Assembly: GCA_017402995.1 (NCBI GenBank) | Contig: JAFQOV010000015.1 | Coordinates: forward strand, 1-64,000 | Reading direction: 5' to 3' | Source: Candidatus Gastranaerophilales bacterium | GTDB lineage: Bacteria; Cyanobacteriota; Vampirovibrionia; Gastranaerophilales; Gastranaerophilaceae | DNA: 64,000 nucleotides | Shown here: in pieces, positions 36,585 through 45,415 of the stretch | Layout of the letters: each line of letters opens with the position of its first letter | Numbering within the stretch: position 1 is the stretch's first letter | Made by a program: the position numbers and the translations under genes | Notes under the pieces: generated by a model | The model's database searches: none | The model's input: only the letters and a program-made list of their open reading frames with translations | What the model was told of the DNA's origin: nothing

Positions 36585-37085
36585 ATGGAAGATTTACAAA
36601 TCAAAAAGATGGAATATGATGACGTTGATAGAATTCTTCAAATAGAAGAATTGTCTTATGGTGAGCATCATTGGTCTCGTGATTCTTTCATTGCTGAATT
36701 AAACAACAAAATATCAAGCTATTTTTGCATTTTGCTTGATACTGTTTGTGTTGGCTATATTGGTTTTTGGAAAATCATAGACGAAGCACATGTGACAAAC
36801 CTTTCAATCCACCCAGAATATCGCAAAAGAGGACTTGGACAAAGGCTTTTGTTGAAAATGGTTGAAGAGTGCTATAAAGAAAAAATCAAATATATTACTC
36901 TTGAAGTTCGTGAAAGCAATGAAAAAGCGATAAAACTCTATGAAAAATTTGGTTTTAAATCTTTGGGAATTAGAAAAAATTATTATCAAGATAACAACGA
37001 GTCTGCTTTAATTATGTGGAGTGAAAATATTTTTGATAAAAAATATAAAGAGTTATATGATAAAATAAAGAGTGATTTAGGGTAA
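36585..37085 (+). CDS. RimI-like N-terminal acetyltransferase (GNAT)
   Basis: 166 aa. A single GNAT domain: HVTNLSIHPEYRKRGLGQRL is the acetyl-CoA site, and ITLEVRESNEKAIKLYEKFG with FKSLGIRKNYYQDNNESALI is the RimI-type end. It probably acetylates the N-terminal amine of a ribosomal or other protein. The ATG has no ribosome binding site and lies exactly 6 nt after TATCAT (36573-36578), so it may be leaderless. The following gene is 2 nt away. Confidence 0.9.
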   Translation: MEDLQIKKMEYDDVDRILQIEELSYGEHHWSRDSFIAELNNKISSYFCILLDTVCVGYIGFWKIIDEAHVTNLSIHPEYRKRGLGQRLLLKMVEECYKEKIKYITLEVRESNEKAIKLYEKFGFKSLGIRKNYYQDNNESALIMWSENIFDKKYKELYDKIKSDLG

Positions 37086-37087
37086 AA

Positions 37088-37780
37088 ATGATTAACAAAA
37101 GATATAAAGACATTTTTAATAGTTTTATATATAAAGGCGAAAAAACTCCTTTTTCAATCGGAACTTTGGTTGTTTTTGCGCTTTGTTTCATTCTTTTAAT
37201 CGTTGCAACATTTACCCAAATCCCAATTCCTATCCCATATTTTGTTAACTCAGAAGCTGGTTTATTTGAATTTAAAACCTTACTTTATAACCCACAAATT
37301 TGCGCAATGATTTTGTGTATTTATCTTTTGAAAAGAACATATTCTTATTTTCTTTTTGCTCTATATTTAATCGTTGGGATTTTTATTGCGCCAATTTTTG
37401 TTTTCGGTTTTGGGCTTGAAGTTTTCCAAAGCTACTTGTTTGGCTATTTTCTTGGTTTCGGGTTTGCAATTTTCATTGCAGGTTCAATTTTTAACCTAGC
37501 ACATACATTAAAAGCAAGACTCCTTGGTTCAATTCTTGGTGTTGTTTCAATACATTTAACTGGCATAGTTTATTGTTTTATTTTAGCTTTATTTAATGTT
37601 ATTGATTTTAGCCTTTTATCTCCAATTTATGCCACTGTTACAGGAAGCAAAATCTTCTACGACATTACTTTTTCAATTTTAATTATGCTTTTAGCACCAT
37701 ACATAAAAAATGTTTTTTGGCTTTGCATGAAACCAAAACTTGAACGCAACAAATCAAAAAATATTGGCGTAAGAAGTTAA
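37088..37780 (+). CDS. BioY-like membrane transporter subunit
   Basis: 230 aa with six or so hydrophobic helices. The order YLIVGIFIAPIFVFGFGLEV then FQSYLFGYFLGFGFAIFIAG resembles the BioY signature (Gly-Pro-Val-Phe and Gly-Tyr-Leu-Gly-Phe regions), and the fold size fits an ECF transporter S component for biotin. No EcfA/T partner is nearby. AGGGTAAAA precedes its ATG. The last 27 nt overlap the end of the convergent fliR. The family call is moderate; substrate is inference. Confidence 0.6.
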   Translation: MINKRYKDIFNSFIYKGEKTPFSIGTLVVFALCFILLIVATFTQIPIPIPYFVNSEAGLFEFKTLLYNPQICAMILCIYLLKRTYSYFLFALYLIVGIFIAPIFVFGFGLEVFQSYLFGYFLGFGFAIFIAGSIFNLAHTLKARLLGSILGVVSIHLTGIVYCFILALFNVIDFSLLSPIYATVTGSKIFYDITFSILIMLLAPYIKNVFWLCMKPKLERNKSKNIGVRS

Positions 37781-38533
37781 ATAATCTGTAATTACATTAA
37801 CAAGCATAGGCAAAATTACAATTAAAATAAACGCGCCCATAACAGGCTTGAACAAAAAGCTTAATGAAAATACGTTTACTTGTGGCGCTGTTTTTGAAAT
37901 AATCCCCAAGATTAAATCTTGCGCTAATGTTGCTAATAGTACAGGTCCTGCAAGGTGCATTCCCATAAACAAAATATTTGCCGTAATATCGCTTAAAAAC
38001 TGAACGTTTATAATGTTTTCAAAATGGAAATTTACAAAATACATTGGAAACAATTCAAAACTTTTAATGAAAGCATTAAAAAGCCAATAAAGCCCGCCTG
38101 AATAGATAAAAATTAGCAAAGCTAATGTTGAAAAATAATTCGCCATTACACTGACTTGCGATTTTGTGCTTGGATCCATAACCATAGCAGAAGACAAGCC
38201 CATTTGCGTGTTAATCATGTCCCCACCAGTTAAAATTGCAGCCAAAATACAATTAGCAATAAACCCAATAATCACCCCGAACAAGAAATTTAAAAACATG
38301 CACAAATATATTGGCGTGTCTGGGCTTGGCGGAGTTGGTTTTATCACCCCAACTAAAATAATTGTTGTGATAATTGCAAAAGACAATCTGACCATTGATG
38401 GCACCTCTGTTTTAGATAAAACAGGTGCAAGTCTCATCATGCCAACTAAACGCAAAAAAATCATTATCCCGCTACCTAAAGCATTATTGATTTCTGGAAA
38501 AAGCAAAGAAAATTGTTTAAAAATTTCTTCCAA
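37754..38533 (-). CDS. fliR: Flagellar export gate protein FliR
   Basis: 259 aa, usual length, with about six hydrophobic helices and the family segments FLRLVGMMRLAPVLSKTEVP and LSFAIITTIILVGVI. It is part of the FliPQR export gate in the membrane. A TTG start is used, with AGGAGG a few bases upstream. It is last in the order fliN-fliO-fliP-fliQ-fliR. Confidence 0.93.
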   Translation of the reverse strand: MEEIFKQFSLLFPEINNALGSGIMIFLRLVGMMRLAPVLSKTEVPSMVRLSFAIITTIILVGVIKPTPPSPDTPIYLCMFLNFLFGVIIGFIANCILAAILTGGDMINTQMGLSSAMVMDPSTKSQVSVMANYFSTLALLIFIYSGGLYWLFNAFIKSFELFPMYFVNFHFENIINVQFLSDITANILFMGMHLAGPVLLATLAQDLILGIISKTAPQVNVFSLSFLFKPVMGAFILIVILPMLVNVITDYLTSYANIF

Positions 38534-38541
38534 ACTTCCTC

Positions 38542-39036
38542 CTATTTATTGCTTTCAATTTTTAATTTTTCAATAAAATTAGCGTCGTTCATTGGGCTTT
38601 GTTTAGATTTTACATAGATTTTGTTATCTAGAGCTTTTTTGTCCCAAGGAATATTGCCTTTGTTAATTAATGCTTTATTCAAATCACGATTTTCATTGAT
38701 TTTATCTTGCATTTCGGCGCTAAATGGCTTTGTATATTTATAATAATCACTTGGTAAAACAAACGTTTCAACCCTTGGAATAATTTCAAAAGCAAGATGA
38801 GTGCCTTCAAAAATGAAATTTGTTAAAACTTTAATGAAATATCCACCCAAAAGGACAATAGTTAAAAATACAATCACAATTTTAGGCGCAGCGGCAATTG
38901 TTTGCTCTTGAACTTGAGTAACCGCTTGTAAAATACCAACAACAAGCCCGACAAGAGCCGCCATTAATACACAAGGCATGCTTATTGAAAGCATTACCAT
39001 AAAACCTTTTGCTAAAAATTCTACCAATGCTTCCAT
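38542..39036 (-). CDS. fliQ: Flagellar export protein FliQ with long C-terminal extension
   Basis: 164 aa, nearly twice the usual 85-95. The first 90 residues are FliQ: MEALVEFLAKGFMVMLSISM, ALVGLVVGILQAVTQVQEQT and a second helix KIVIVFLTIVLLGGYFIKVL. The remaining 70 or so residues are soluble and charged (ETFVLPSDYYKYTKPFSAEM, then a Lys-rich end). The extension has no family I recognise. It shares one base with the end of fliP. Confidence 0.9.
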   Translation of the reverse strand: MEALVEFLAKGFMVMLSISMPCVLMAALVGLVVGILQAVTQVQEQTIAAAPKIVIVFLTIVLLGGYFIKVLTNFIFEGTHLAFEIIPRVETFVLPSDYYKYTKPFSAEMQDKINENRDLNKALINKGNIPWDKKALDNKIYVKSKQSPMNDANFIEKLKIESNK

Positions 39037-39677
39037 TAATTAAAACTCTCCACAAGACCTTTTACAATCAAGCTCCAGCCGTCTACTGCGATAAATATCA
39101 GCAATTTAAACGGCGTTGAAACAATTTGAGGCGATAACATGAACATACCAAGCGCCAAAAGAATGTTCGCGACAATCAAATCGAGCACAATAAATGGGAC
39201 ATAAATAATAAATCCTATTTCAAATGCTGTTTTTAATTCTGAAATAATATATGCTGGCGCAACTTCCCATAATGTCAATTCATCTGGACTTTTTGGGGCA
39301 GAGCCTCTTGTTTTTTCAACAAAAAACGCTAAATCCGCTTGGCGCGTTTGTTTAAGCATATATTCTTTTAAAGGCTTAGAGCTCGCATTCAATCCTTCAA
39401 CAATATTATGGGTTTTTTGATAAGGCACTTGATAAGCTTGATACATATTATCAAAAACAGGCGCCATAGTATAAAGTGTCAAAATCAAAGACAAACCAAT
39501 TAAGACGATTGCTGGCGGAACAGAGTTTGTACCCATTGCCGTTTTTAACATTGAAAAAACGATAGTAAATCTTAAAAATGGGGTCATTGAAACAAAAATG
39601 AACGGTAATAGCGAAAATGTCGCCATTACTATCAATAATTGAATTACAGGATTAATATCTTTTAAAATGTTATCCAT
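39036..39677 (-). CDS. fliP: Flagellar export gate protein FliP (no signal peptide)
   Basis: 213 aa. FliP features include SMTPFLRFTIVFSMLKTAMG, LKEYMLKQTRQADLAFF and PAYIISELKTAFEIGFIIYV with the C-terminal helix pair. Compared with the roughly 245-residue flagellar form it lacks the cleavable N-terminal signal and starts directly before the first helix, as in type III secretion SctR proteins. The gene neighbours (FliN, FliO) favour the flagellar assignment. Confidence 0.94.
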   Translation of the reverse strand: MDNILKDINPVIQLLIVMATFSLLPFIFVSMTPFLRFTIVFSMLKTAMGTNSVPPAIVLIGLSLILTLYTMAPVFDNMYQAYQVPYQKTHNIVEGLNASSKPLKEYMLKQTRQADLAFFVEKTRGSAPKSPDELTLWEVAPAYIISELKTAFEIGFIIYVPFIVLDLIVANILLALGMFMLSPQIVSTPFKLLIFIAVDGWSLIVKGLVESFN

Positions 39678-40177
39678 TAAAATTTACCTTCAAATTTTGA
39701 ACCCGCGGTTGTTTCGTTTAATTCTTTTAATAATTCACGCACCATGTCGCGTCTTTTTTGAGCATATTCTTTTTTATAATCTGTTTCGGTTTGAGAATAT
39801 AGTCTTTTAAATTGTCTTTCAATATCGTTTAATTTTTCTTTTTGTTCATCAATTACAGGAGTTTCAACGTATTTTTCTTGAACAAGTACAGGTACTTCAG
39901 GAAGCGTTTCTTCTTTTTCTTCAAGTTTATTATCTTCAAGTTTTGCTAAAAAGGTTGTGTGTTCAATTCCAGAGGCAATTAAAAACTTTTCATTTTTAAC
40001 TTTTACAACAAGTAAATTCTTTTTAGCGCCAATTGGAGTTGAATCTAGCACTTTGATAATGCTTTTTGAATCCACTTTTGTTGGAACCATTGTTTTTTTG
40101 TAAATTATGAAAGCAACGAGCAAAATTCCGACCATTGCCATTGTGTAGAAAATAAATGCGCTTAAATATGTAATCAT
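39677..40177 (-). CDS. fliO: FliO/FliZ-like flagellar assembly protein
   Basis: 166 aa. One N-terminal membrane helix (FIFYTMAMVGILLVAFIIYK) is followed by a small beta domain with KVLDSTPIGAKKNLLVVKVK and KFLIASGIEHTTFLAKL, the FliO core, then an acidic coil (EKLNDIERQFKRLYSQTETD). FliO helps assemble FliP in the membrane. The assignment rests on this pattern and on the position just before fliP. Confidence 0.82.
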   Translation of the reverse strand: MITYLSAFIFYTMAMVGILLVAFIIYKKTMVPTKVDSKSIIKVLDSTPIGAKKNLLVVKVKNEKFLIASGIEHTTFLAKLEDNKLEEKEETLPEVPVLVQEKYVETPVIDEQKEKLNDIERQFKRLYSQTETDYKKEYAQKRRDMVRELLKELNETTAGSKFEGKF

Positions 40178-40189
40178 TGGATTGTCCTT

Positions 40190-41362
40190 TTATTTTTCAA
40201 AATCAGAGTAGTCAAATTCTTCGTTTTCAGCTTGTGGCTTAGGTTTAGCTTGTGCTTGTGGTTGAGCTTGAGGTTTTGCTTGTTGTGGTTGTGGCTTTTG
40301 AGGTGCTGCCGCTTGGGGAGCCGGCTGTGGCTTAACTTGCGGTTTAGCAGCCGAATTTAAAACTTCATCTAATCGAACAGCATATCTATCATTAATAATG
40401 ATAAGTTCGCCTTTTGCAACTTTCTTGTCTTCAACATACAAAGAAATTTCATTATCGAAAACAGAACCCAAATCAACAACTTGTCCTTGTGTGATTTGTT
40501 TTAATTCACCAATTGTCATTTTGACTTTTTCAAATTCGGCGCTGATTTCGATTTGAATATCGTCCCAAAGATTTTTGCTCATTATTACCTCGTTATTATT
40601 AATTTCTTCATTTTCTTCTTCGTTTAAATTCATTATCAAAGCAGGGTTTGGTTTAACGCTGAATGGACGAACCATTTCGCCTGATATTAGAGTTAGTTTT
40701 GAAATGTTGCTGTTTTCTAACAAAACAATGTCATCTACTGCTAAATTTTTCAATTCATCAAGAGTTAATTTTGACTTTCCGGCAACAATTTTAACTTGTG
40801 TTTTACAATTTAAAAATACTTCATCTGTAAATGAAACAACTTTTTTAATCATTTTAAAGTTAATTCTATCTGATGGAATTGAAATTAAAATGTTGGAAAT
40901 ATTTTGAGCTTTGTTTTTAACACAAAGCAAAATATTAACCATTTTTTCGCTTTTTTCGCTAATTTTAACCTTTTCAGATGGAATTAGGGCTTCTTTTATT
41001 TTTTTGTATAAAAATTCACAGAAATTATTTAAAATTTTGATTTCTAATTGAGTTAAATTTGTTAAAGCAAAATTTGAAGCTTCATTATTTAAGGCTTCAT
41101 TTAAAAAACTTTCAACAAAATCTTTGCTAAGGCGGATTATTATTGGCTTATGGGATTGAACTTTAATTTGACTTGAAAAGAAATCGACTTTTGAAATTAA
41201 AAGCTCATCTCTCAATTCTCTAAAATCGTTCAAAGCAAACAGTTTAACATCAACATCTGTTTCCCAAAACTTTTGAATTGCACTTGCGCACAAATCAGCA
41301 AAAGCAAAAGCTGTTTCTTTAATGTTTACATTATTAAAAATATTTTGTTTATTTTTTGACAC
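40190..41362 (-). CDS. fliN: FliN/FliY-like flagellar switch protein with two SpoA-like regions and a PQ-rich tail
   Basis: 390 aa, GTG start. Two SpoA-type surface domains are visible: around 190-250 (CKTQVKIVAGKSKLTLDELK, ISGEMVRPFSVKPN) and around 262-338 (IEISAEFEKVKMTIGELKQI, QGQVVDLGSVFDNEISLYVE, LIINDRYAVRLDEVLN). The N-terminal 180 residues are FliY/CheC-like in position but not clearly recognisable. The last 50 residues are a Pro/Gln/Ala low-complexity tail, unusual for FliN. It would sit in the C-ring at the base of the flagellum and set rotation and export. Confidence 0.85.
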   Translation of the reverse strand: MSKNKQNIFNNVNIKETAFAFADLCASAIQKFWETDVDVKLFALNDFRELRDELLISKVDFFSSQIKVQSHKPIIIRLSKDFVESFLNEALNNEASNFALTNLTQLEIKILNNFCEFLYKKIKEALIPSEKVKISEKSEKMVNILLCVKNKAQNISNILISIPSDRINFKMIKKVVSFTDEVFLNCKTQVKIVAGKSKLTLDELKNLAVDDIVLLENSNISKLTLISGEMVRPFSVKPNPALIMNLNEEENEEINNNEVIMSKNLWDDIQIEISAEFEKVKMTIGELKQITQGQVVDLGSVFDNEISLYVEDKKVAKGELIIINDRYAVRLDEVLNSAAKPQVKPQPAPQAAAPQKPQPQQAKPQAQPQAQAKPKPQAENEEFDYSDFEK

Positions 41363-41496
41363 TTAATATCCTGTAAATTTGGCTATAAATACCCACAGTT
41401 ATTATATAATTTTATTTTTTGCGAAGGCAATTTATTAAAAAAATGTAATATCATTTAAAAAGACGACTTGAAAAATGTTAAAAAAAATTGCAAAAT

Positions 41497-41544
41497 AAAA
41501 AAAATAGCAAAAATTTTTAAAAAAAATAGCAAAAAATTTTTTTT
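41497..41544. repeat. Tandem A/T-tract repeat upstream of a small gene
   Basis: AAAAAAAATAGCAAAAATTTTT at 41497-41518 is followed directly by a slightly longer copy at 41519-41544 (extra A and Ts); a weaker relative lies just before (41481-41496). The long A- and T-tracts are spaced near one or two helical turns, which would bend DNA in the divergent promoter region between fliN and the gene at 41.6 kb. Confidence 0.7.
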
Positions 41545-41604
41545 CTATGTTTTATATAAAAAACACGATTTTTTAATTTTAAAAATCCAATGGAGAGAAA
41601 ATTG

Positions 41605-41958
41605 ATGAATAACGATATCACAGGAAACTATAACAATTTTAGCAACATACCAAAAGTTCAAAATAATGTTGGTTCAAATGGTGCTAAAAAAATTTTGCCT
41701 GAAGATATTGAAAAAATCGAAAAAAATATTCAATCTCCAATGGATTGTCTAAATTCAATGGGCATTGCACAAGTTAAAATGACTAATCCACAAACAAGAT
41801 TGTCTGCAATTGAATTTTTAAAAGACGAAGAATATGCAACTAAACATGTTGAATTTTGTGATGATTTGGTTGAAAAAGGCTATAAGCTTGAAGATGCAAT
41901 CCATATCACCGACGAAGTTTTTGCCCATTTGAAAAAAGGTTCAACATACAAAAACTAA
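41605..41958 (+). CDS. Small soluble protein of unknown function
   Basis: 117 aa from the ATG that follows GGAGAG; an earlier ATG at 41590 would place the ribosome binding site inside the gene, so the shorter form is preferred. An Asn-rich start (MNNDITGNYNNFSNI) leads to a helical C-terminal half (TRLSAIEFLKDEEYATKHVE, DLVEKGYKLEDAIHITDEVF). No membrane helix. It is divergent from the flagellar operon and 10 nt ahead of upp. A flagellar link is possible only by position. Confidence 0.7.
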   Translation: MNNDITGNYNNFSNIPKVQNNVGSNGAKKILPEDIEKIEKNIQSPMDCLNSMGIAQVKMTNPQTRLSAIEFLKDEEYATKHVEFCDDLVEKGYKLEDAIHITDEVFAHLKKGSTYKN

Positions 41959-41968
41959 AGGAATTAAG

Positions 41969-42634
41969 ATGGAAGCGTTAATAAACAAAAATGTGACAGT
42001 TTTAAATCACCCATTAATTAAACACAATCTTTCAATTATTAGAGACAAAAATTCTGACACAGAAAAGTTTAAAAACGCCCTTAAAAGAATTACTTATGCT
42101 TTGATGTATGAAGCAACAAGTTCTTTGCCTACTCAAAAAATAACTGTTGAAACACCTTTAATGGAAACAACTTGCGAAGTTTTTGACAAAGAAGCACAAT
42201 ATATTATCGCTCCAATTTTAAGAGCTGGCTTGATTTTTTGTGAAATAGCACAAGAACTTTTACCTTTTGCGAATGTTCACCATATCGGCATGTATCGTGA
42301 TGAAAAAACGCTTGAGCCTGTTTGGTACTATGACAAAAGAAAAGAAATTAAAAAAGATAAATCAAAAGTTTTTGTTTTAATTTTAGACCCAATGCTTGCA
42401 ACGGGAAACAGCGCTGTTGATTGCATTAAAAACTTCATTTCAAAAGGCGTTTTAGAAGAAAATATCATCTTTATGAGTTTGATTTCTTCTCCTGAGGGCA
42501 TTGAAAAAGTTACGTCTAATTTCAAAAACGTAAAAATTATTACATCAGCACTTGATGAAAAATTAAATTCAAAAGGTTACATTCTCCCAGGTTTAGGAGA
42601 TGCAGGCGATAGAATTTTTAACACAGTAGATTAA
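41969..42634 (+). CDS. upp: Uracil phosphoribosyltransferase
   Basis: 221 aa. It salvages uracil by joining it to PRPP to give UMP. Family markers: IIAPILRAGLIFCEIAQELL, IGMYRDEKT, the PRPP loop LILDPMLATGNSAVDCI and the uracil-binding tail YILPGLGDAGDRIF. Length is close to the usual 208-210 with a short N-terminal extension. It shares a TTAA with atpC: each gene reads TAA from its own strand. Confidence 0.96.
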   Translation: MEALINKNVTVLNHPLIKHNLSIIRDKNSDTEKFKNALKRITYALMYEATSSLPTQKITVETPLMETTCEVFDKEAQYIIAPILRAGLIFCEIAQELLPFANVHHIGMYRDEKTLEPVWYYDKRKEIKKDKSKVFVLILDPMLATGNSAVDCIKNFISKGVLEENIIFMSLISSPEGIEKVTSNFKNVKIITSALDEKLNSKGYILPGLGDAGDRIFNTVD

Positions 42635-43038
42635 AATTTCTTTTCAGCAGCGCTAATTCTAGCAATTGCTTTAGATAGAGCAACTTGAACTCTAACCATG
42701 TCCATATTTTCATCTTTAGCTTGGATTCTAGCCAACGCACGCTCTTTGGCATGGTTTGCTCTTGCAACGTCAATATCGCAATCGAGTTCTGCAACGTCTG
42801 TTAAAATAATTGCCTCATTATTGGCAAATTTTAAAATTCCACCCATGACCGCGATACATTGAGCAATTTTATCTTTCACAACTTTTGCAACGCCAACATT
42901 CAATGTTACAAGAATTGGAATATGATTTTTCAAAATTCCCAAACGTCCGTCTGTTGCTTGAACATACAATTCATCAATATAATCCTCAAAAACAATTTTT
43001 TGATGAGTTATTACTTTTAAATGAATTTTATCGGTCAT
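42631..43038 (-). CDS. atpC: ATP synthase F1 epsilon subunit
   Basis: 135 aa. The beta-sandwich domain (KIHLKVITHQKIVFEDYIDE, YVQATDGRLGILKNHIPILV) is followed by the helical tail (ALARIQAKDENMDMVRVQVA). It regulates the rotary F1 part. It follows atpD by 3 nt. Confidence 0.95.
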   Translation of the reverse strand: MTDKIHLKVITHQKIVFEDYIDELYVQATDGRLGILKNHIPILVTLNVGVAKVVKDKIAQCIAVMGGILKFANNEAIILTDVAELDCDIDVARANHAKERALARIQAKDENMDMVRVQVALSKAIARISAAEKKF

Positions 43039-43041
43039 TTA

Positions 43042-44510
<1,469 letters not shown>

Positions 44511-44545
44511 TTAAAATTTTAATTAATTTCAACTGTTTAGACGAG

Positions 44546-45046
44546 TTATCTATAATTTGTAAATTGCAAAGGTGCGTCAATTGCATCTTCTTTAGCTTTT
44601 ATCGCTTTAATAACGTCTTGTAAATCATCTCTAGATTTTCCTGTCACGCGGACAGAGTCACCTTGAATTGAAGCTTGAACTTTTAGTTTTGTGTCTTTAA
44701 TGAAACCAACAATTTTTTTAGCCAATTCTGTTGATAAACCTTTTCTTAATTTAATGTCTTGTTTAACATTGCCACCAAGAGCATTTTCAATTTTTTGAGG
44801 GTCTAAAATTTTAAGACTTAGGTTTCTTTTTACCATTTTTGATTGCAAAATGTCATAAATATTTCTTAATTTCATTTCGTCATTTGTTGTGATTAAAATT
44901 GATTTGTCTTCAACAAGTTCAACATTTGAATTTGAATCTTTAAGGTCAAAACGTGTTGTTAATTCACGCTTAACTTGATCAAGTGCGTTAATTAACTCTT
45001 GTCTATCATATTCAGAAACGATATCAAAACTTGCATCTTTTGCCAT
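44546..45046 (-). CDS. YajQ-family nucleotide-binding protein
   Basis: 166 aa, the normal length. MAKDASFDIVSEYDRQELIN, the ferredoxin-like repeats (RFDLKDSNSNVELVED) and QASIQGDSVRVTGKSRDDLQ are the UPF0234/YajQ signature. Members bind c-di-GMP or RNA. AAAGGAGGGTATT precedes the ATG. A terminator of rpsU lies upstream, so it has its own transcript. Confidence 0.95.
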   Translation of the reverse strand: MAKDASFDIVSEYDRQELINALDQVKRELTTRFDLKDSNSNVELVEDKSILITTNDEMKLRNIYDILQSKMVKRNLSLKILDPQKIENALGGNVKQDIKLRKGLSTELAKKIVGFIKDTKLKVQASIQGDSVRVTGKSRDDLQDVIKAIKAKEDAIDAPLQFTNYR

Positions 45047-45083
45047 AATACCCTCCTTTATTGGTCATTTTGTTTATTATACT

Positions 45084-45111
45084 AAAAGAAGTGCCTTTTG
45101 GCACCTCTTTT
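45084..45111 (-). terminator. Intrinsic terminator after rpsU
   Basis: GTGCC and GGCAC pair around TTTT, extended by AAAAGAA against CTCTTTT; on the minus strand it ends in TTCTTTTAG. Confidence 0.75.
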
Positions 45112-45119
45112 AATTTATC

Positions 45120-45293
45120 TTAAACTTTTCTTTTTCTAGCAGCTTCAGATTTTCTTTTTCTTTTTACTGAAGGTTTTTCGTATCTTTCTCTGCGTTTGAT
45201 TTCAGATAAGATGCCTGCTTTTTGAATTTTTTTCTTGAATCTTTTTAAAGCTGATTCTATATTTTCATTTTCACGAACTCTTACTTCTGGCAT
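45120..45293 (-). CDS. rpsU: 30S ribosomal protein S21
   Basis: 57 aa. [20 protein letters not shown], the Arg/Lys-rich middle ([20 protein letters not shown]) and the family length identify S21. The start is the Met-Pro-Glu ATG, 6 nt after AGGAGGTG; an upstream ATG would add three residues and lies too close to that site. The site itself can pair with a CACCT just upstream. Confidence 0.95.
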   Translation of the reverse strand: MPEVRVRENENIESALKRFKKKIQKAGILSEIKRRERYEKPSVKRKRKSEAARKRKV

Positions 45294-45299
45294 TGTTTT

Positions 45300-45315
45300 C
45301 ACCTCCTTTTAGGTG
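45300..45315 (-). promoter_or_regulatory. Small hairpin hiding half of the rpsU ribosome binding site
   Basis: On the minus strand CACCT-AAAAGG-AGGTG forms a 5-bp stem that takes in part of AGGAGGTG. This could allow feedback control; the function is inference. Confidence 0.35.
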
Positions 45316-45415
45316 TTCTACTTATTTAGCATATTGATATTATCACACGCAAACTCTTGCGTCAAGTGTGTTTGAAGTTAATAAAACCCGAAAAATATTA
45401 TTTTTGCGCAAAATT

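Noticed and set aside
37754-41362. Type III secretion (injectisome) genes instead of flagellar genes
   Set aside because: FliN with SpoA domains, FliO and the order N-O-P-Q-R are typical of flagella; only the short FliP points toward SctR.
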